Source of the DNA: Burkholderiales bacterium
GTDB lineage: Bacteria; Pseudomonadota; Gammaproteobacteria; Burkholderiales; Burkholderiaceae_D
Assembly: GCA_016197345.1 (NCBI GenBank)
Contig: JACPVY010000253.1
Coordinates: 1 to 8,621 of the forward strand
Direction: 5' to 3'
DNA length: 8,621 bases
The notes below the pieces were generated by a model. It was given only the letters and a program-made list of their open reading frames with translations, was not told the DNA's origin and ran no database searches. Positions 6,452 through 8,621 of the stretch are shown here, one piece after another; positions within the stretch are counted from its first letter, which is position 1; every line of letters starts with the position of its first letter. A program made the position numbers and the translations under genes.

Positions 6452-6479
6452 GGATTGGTTGGTGCTTGGTTTGGTGTGG
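6452..6479 (+). other. GG-run tract with two-tetrad G-quadruplex potential
   Basis: Six GG pairs occur at 6452-6453, 6457-6458, 6461-6462, 6468-6469, 6473-6474 and 6478-6479, separated by loops of 2 to 5 nt, mostly T. Any four consecutive pairs satisfy a two-tetrad G-quadruplex pattern, similar in kind to TG-rich aptamers. Two-tetrad structures are usually weak, so this is only a possibility. Confidence 0.3.
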
Positions 6480-6544
6480 AATGTGAAGGTAGGAATCGCT
6501 GAATTTGAATTGCACGTTAGGGATAACTCAATCTAGGGTGGCAC

Positions 6545-6613
6545 AGTAGCAAAGTTAGCTCATTTTGCTGAGCTTTGTTATTGCAGCGAGGTACACCTCG
6601 CCTCTCTGCTACT
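6545..6613 (+). ncRNA. Candidate structured RNA, three-way junction of inverted repeats
   Basis: AGTAGCA (6545-6551) pairs with TGCTACT (6607-6613) as a 7-bp closing helix. It encloses two separate hairpins: AGCTCA (6557-6562) with TGAGCT (6569-6574) over a 6-nt loop, and GCGAGG (6586-6591) with CCTCGC (6596-6601) over a TACA tetraloop. All three helices are perfect and mutually compatible within 69 nt. The size and closing helix recall a tRNA, but there is no anticodon arm, no T-loop GGTTCGA and no normal D-loop, so it is not a tRNA. No family is recognised and no promoter or terminator flanks it clearly. Confidence 0.3.
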
Positions 6614-6735
6614 CCTTCGCATTGTTTATCTCAAAATAACGAAGTGTACGGTTTCCTGCCCTATGCCCCTTTGGCTGTCAGGTAGCTTGCACCTTGCGAC
6701 TATGCATGGCGAAGTTTGTTGTACGGAACTAATCA

Positions 6736-6765
6736 GAATGAGGCGTAAATTATGCGTCATCATTC
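6736..6765. repeat. Imperfect hairpin
   Basis: GAATGA (6736-6741) and TCATTC (6760-6765) are perfect inverted arms. Inside them GCGT and ATGC can continue the stem in RNA with a G-U pair around an A/T-rich loop. It is one of several stem-forming segments in the region upstream of rne. Confidence 0.3.
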
Positions 6766-7341
6766 GACAAGATAAGTCTAGCAAGTAAGAAGTTGTAGCG
6801 CAGTAACGATAAAGTAAGTGGCTTTTCGCGATGTTGAATGATCAGCCTACTCCAGACGCAATGCGAACAGAGCAGGCTAGTATCAATCGGCAGACCAAGC
6901 AAGGATGCAACGGGCAGTAGTTTGATTTATTGCTGCCGAGCACTGCTAGGTAAGCGTCGTTGTGAATGCCACAAGCCCACTGTCGGCACCGCCCACTGCA
7001 TGGATGCCCGTCGCACCAATGTGCGTAGCGTCTTGCAGCGAGGGATCGCAGATGATGGGCGGGCAGCGCGCGGCGCGCCATCCTATTCTGGCAAGTGCCC
7101 GCTTGGCGCGAGCCGCGAAGTTTATCGTCATGAAGCTAAAAATTACTTGCTGGTAGATGTGATTACTACTTGCAAATTTGTCAGCAACTTGCCTTACGCC
7201 CGCCTGTTATGGCCCGCGCACCGCATCTTGTCTGACACTATGTACCCGCGCTGGCTCGCCACTCTAACTAGGCTGTAGCTGCGCGATAATTGCTGTATGT
7301 GCAAACGCATGTGTAGCGCGGTGCATGGTTGGAAAACGCAT

Positions 7342-7382
7342 AACAACGCCCGCGGCGCTTTTCGCCGCTTGGTGCCGTTGTT
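7342..7382 (+). promoter_or_regulatory. Long two-part hairpin in the presumed rne leader
   Basis: The outer arms AACAACG (7342-7348) and CGTTGTT (7376-7382) are a perfect 7-bp pair. Inside, GCGGCG (7352-7357) and CGCCGC (7363-7368) form a perfect 6-bp stem with a CTTTT loop. The two stems are separated by a small internal loop. With 13 perfect pairs in 41 nt this is the strongest stem upstream of rne. It is not followed by a T-run, so it is not an intrinsic terminator on the plus strand. A leader element recognised by RNase E is an analogy to the known rne leader stem-loops of enterobacteria, not something the sequence proves. Confidence 0.42.
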
Positions 7383-7521
7383 GTTGCCTGCATTCGCAGC
7401 CAGCCACACTTGTGCATGCGCGACCTGCGCGCGAAAAGCCAAGTGCTTGTAAGTAGCGTCATATTTGCACCGTGCCAAACTACTCGCCGTGTGAGCCATT
7501 GCATTTCGTTATGCTGCACAC

Positions 7522-7539
7522 TTTGCAAACTTTGCAAAC
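7522..7539. repeat. Tandem 9-bp repeat containing a palindromic octamer
   Basis: TTTGCAAAC occurs twice head to tail. The octamer TTTGCAAA is itself a perfect palindrome, so two identical symmetrical sites sit 9 bp apart, about 125 bp upstream of the rne start. This could be a protein-binding site or a chance tandem. Confidence 0.35.
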
Positions 7540-7638
7540 GCTAGATTACCTTTCTTCCAAACAAACATTCTGAACACTCCTTCAGCACATGCATCCCAAC
7601 ACTGGCTACGCCTTGCGGCGCGGCAAGTGGGCTAATTA

Positions 7639-7652
7639 ATGGCATATGCCAT
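7639..7652. repeat. 14-bp perfect palindrome abutting the rne ribosome binding site
   Basis: ATGGCATATGCCAT reads the same on both strands. Its last base is directly next to the GGAG of the rne Shine-Dalgarno (7653-7656). In RNA it could form a 5-bp hairpin with an ATAT loop just upstream of the ribosome binding site; in DNA it could bind a dimeric protein. Confidence 0.5.
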
Positions 7653-7659
7653 GGAGTGA
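7639..7659 (+). CDS. Possible six-codon leader ORF (MAYAME) over the rne ribosome binding site
   Basis: An ATG at 7639-7641 opens a frame of six codons encoding MAYAME, closed by TGA at 7657-7659, three bases before the rne ATG. A second in-frame ATG lies at 7651. Translating it would carry ribosomes through the rne Shine-Dalgarno and end next to the rne start, allowing coupling or interference. Its own Shine-Dalgarno would be poor (a G-rich AAGTGGG further upstream), so translation is uncertain. Confidence 0.2.
   Translation: MAYAME
7653..7658 (+). promoter_or_regulatory. Ribosome binding site of rne
   Basis: GGAGTG with the GGAG core ending 6 nt before the ATG at 7663. It supports this start over the internal ATG three codons later, as does the protein N-terminus [20 protein letters not shown], which matches the conserved beginning of RNase E. 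Confidence 0.75.
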
Positions 7660-7662
7660 ACT

Positions 7663-8621
7663 ATGAAAAGAATGTTATTCAACGCGACGCAGCAAGAAGA
7701 ATTGCGCGTCGCCATCGTCGATGGTCAACGCTTAATCGACATCGACATCGAGAGCGCTGGGCGGGAACAGCGTAAATCGAATATCTACAAAGGTGTGATT
7801 ACCCGCATCGAACCTTCGCTAGAAGCTTGTTTTGTCAGCTACGGTGAAGAACGTCATGGCTTTTTGCCTTTCAAAGAAGTGGCCCGCAGCTATTTCCGCG
7901 AAGGAATCGACGTCCGCAATGCCTCCATCAAGGATGCGCTGCGTGAAGGCCAAGAAATCATGGTGCAGGTGGAAAAAGAAGAGCGCGGCAATAAGGGCGC
8001 GGCCTTGACTTCTTTCATCTCGCTGGCAGGCCGCTATTTGGTCTTGATGCCAAACAACCCACGTGGCGGCGGTGTTTCGCGCCGGGTGGAAGGCGAAGAA
8101 CGCCAAGAATTACGCGAAACGATGGATAAACTCGATTTGCCCACTGGCATGTCAGTCATCGCCCGCACCGCAGGCATTGGTCGCAATGTTGAAGAATTGC
8201 AATGGGATTTGAATTACCTGATGCAACTTTGGCGCGCAATTGAAGGCGCTGGCAAATCTGCTAGCGGTGCCTTTTTGATTTACCAAGAATCTTCCCTCGT
8301 AATCCGCGCTATCCGCGATTACTACCAGCCAGACATTGGCGAGATTTTGATCGACACCGACGAAATCTACGAACAAGCGCACCAGTTCATGAGCCATGTG
8401 ATGCCAGACATGGTCTCGCGCGTGAAACGCTATAGCGATGACGTGCCACTGTTCTCACGCTTCCAAATCGAACACCAAATCGAAACCGCGTATTCGCGCA
8501 CCGTGCCGCTGCCATCCGGCGGCGCAATTGTGATTGACCACACCGAAGCGCTCGTTTCTGTTGACGTCAACTCGGCGCGCGCGACCCGTGGTTCGGACAT
8601 CGAAACCACCGCTTTAAATAC
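7663..8621 (+). CDS. rne: Ribonuclease E, N-terminal catalytic part (cut by right edge)
   Basis: The frame is open from the ATG at 7663 to the window end, giving 319 complete codons. It begins [20 protein letters not shown], essentially the start of E. coli RNase E. An RNase H-like piece is interrupted by an S1 RNA-binding domain (about 36-120, with [20 protein letters not shown] and [13 protein letters not shown]). A 5'-sensor region follows (about 120-215), including [12 protein letters not shown] near 162-173. The DNase I-like catalytic subdomain then runs to the edge. Asp301 and Asn303 in [13 protein letters not shown] correspond to the magnesium-binding Asp303 and Asn305 of E. coli. The second catalytic Asp, the zinc-link and the C-terminal degradosome scaffold lie outside. 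RNase E makes the initiating cuts in mRNA decay and processes rRNA and tRNA precursors, normally at the inner membrane. It is divergent from rluC and preceded by a very long non-coding region. Confidence 0.96.
   Translation, partial: MKRMLFNATQQEELRVAIVDGQRLIDIDIESAGREQRKSNIYKGVITRIEPSLEACFVSYGEERHGFLPFKEVARSYFREGIDVRNASIKDALREGQEIMVQVEKEERGNKGAALTSFISLAGRYLVLMPNNPRGGGVSRRVEGEERQELRETMDKLDLPTGMSVIARTAGIGRNVEELQWDLNYLMQLWRAIEGAGKSASGAFLIYQESSLVIRAIRDYYQPDIGEILIDTDEIYEQAHQFMSHVMPDMVSRVKRYSDDVPLFSRFQIEHQIETAYSRTVPLPSGGAIVIDHTEALVSVDVNSARATRGSDIETTALN

Larger units (their letters stand above)
6081..7662. other. About 1.6-kb region upstream of rne without a convincing protein gene
   Basis: Frames are present on both strands, including a 146-codon plus-strand frame from 6838. 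None has a Shine-Dalgarno, a recognisable domain or natural composition; most are rich in Cys, Arg, His and Trp as in shadow frames. What the region does hold is secondary-structure potential: a GG-run tract (6452-6479), a branched set of inverted repeats (6545-6613), further hairpins (6615-6644, 6736-6765), a 13-bp two-part stem (7342-7382), smaller stems at 7407-7445 and 7612-7627, and a palindrome at 7639-7652 by the rne start. E. coli rne is known to have a long 5' untranslated leader through which RNase E regulates its own mRNA. The right part of this region is the natural place for an analogous leader. I found no secure plus-strand promoter. Confidence 0.5.

Noticed and set aside
6545..6613. 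tRNA gene or tRNA remnant
   Set aside because: Size and a 7-bp closing helix fit, but there is no anticodon stem-loop, no T-loop motif and no standard D-loop.
6838..7278. 146-codon plus-strand frame upstream of rne
   Set aside because: No Shine-Dalgarno, many Cys, Arg and Trp residues, no domain or membrane pattern, and the DNA carries stems and other frames; it looks like chance openness.
7194..7499. 101-codon minus-strand frame upstream of rne
   Set aside because: Composition rich in Arg, Ala, Cys and His with no recognisable motif, and it reads through the strong hairpin at 7342-7382.
7819..8397. Minus-strand frames inside rne
   Set aside because: They lie opposite the clearly conserved RNase E frame and have no ribosome binding sites or family features.
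1..8621. CRISPR array, insertion sequence or attachment site
   Set aside because: No regularly spaced repeats, no transposase or integrase frame, and no flanking target duplications were seen.

Overview
The window looks like a chromosomal segment of a betaproteobacterium, most likely order Burkholderiales (Oxalobacteraceae-like; this is an inference from protein style, not a database result). The main evidence is the set rluC, HAD phosphatase, Rieske protein and S49 peptidase divergent from rne, a neighbourhood I recall as typical of that order. The proteins read as ordinary housekeeping genes of moderate GC content, separated by two unusually gene-poor stretches.

Layout, left to right. (1) <1-336 (-): N-terminal part of an exported dual-specificity/tyrosine phosphatase-like protein that runs off the left edge. 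(2) 420-1619 (-): a complete MGDG-synthase-like family 28 glycosyltransferase, probably co-transcribed with the phosphatase. (3) 1620-2318: about 700 bp without a secure gene. It holds a fragment with protein-like composition, nested inverted repeats and two terminator-like hairpins. (4) 2319-2621 (-): a small orphan ORF of unknown function whose 3' side carries those terminators. (5) 2774-6080 (-): a four-gene operon in the order rluC, HAD phosphatase, Rieske protein, S49 peptidase. It has a readable sigma70-type promoter at 6052-6080 and a terminator hairpin at 2774-2804. (6) 6081-7662: about 1.6 kb with no convincing protein gene but many inverted repeats. (7) 7663->8621 (+): the N-terminal half of rne (RNase E), cut by the right edge just after its catalytic Asp/Asn.

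How the genes relate. RluC (23S rRNA pseudouridylation) and RNase E (RNA processing and decay) are divergently transcribed RNA-metabolism genes. The three genes behind rluC concern phosphate-ester hydrolysis, a Rieske iron-sulfur protein and membrane-anchored proteolysis. Their link to rluC is positional only. The left pair (glycosyltransferase plus phosphatase) suggests membrane glycolipid or lipid remodelling, by inference.

The least explained parts are the long structured region upstream of rne and the AT-rich orphan island at 1.7-2.65 kb. The rne-side region is a candidate for a long autoregulatory 5' leader or an unannotated RNA. It ends in a 14-bp palindrome and a six-codon mini-ORF at the rne ribosome binding site. 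I do not see a clearly new multi-gene system. The interest is regulatory and RNA-level.
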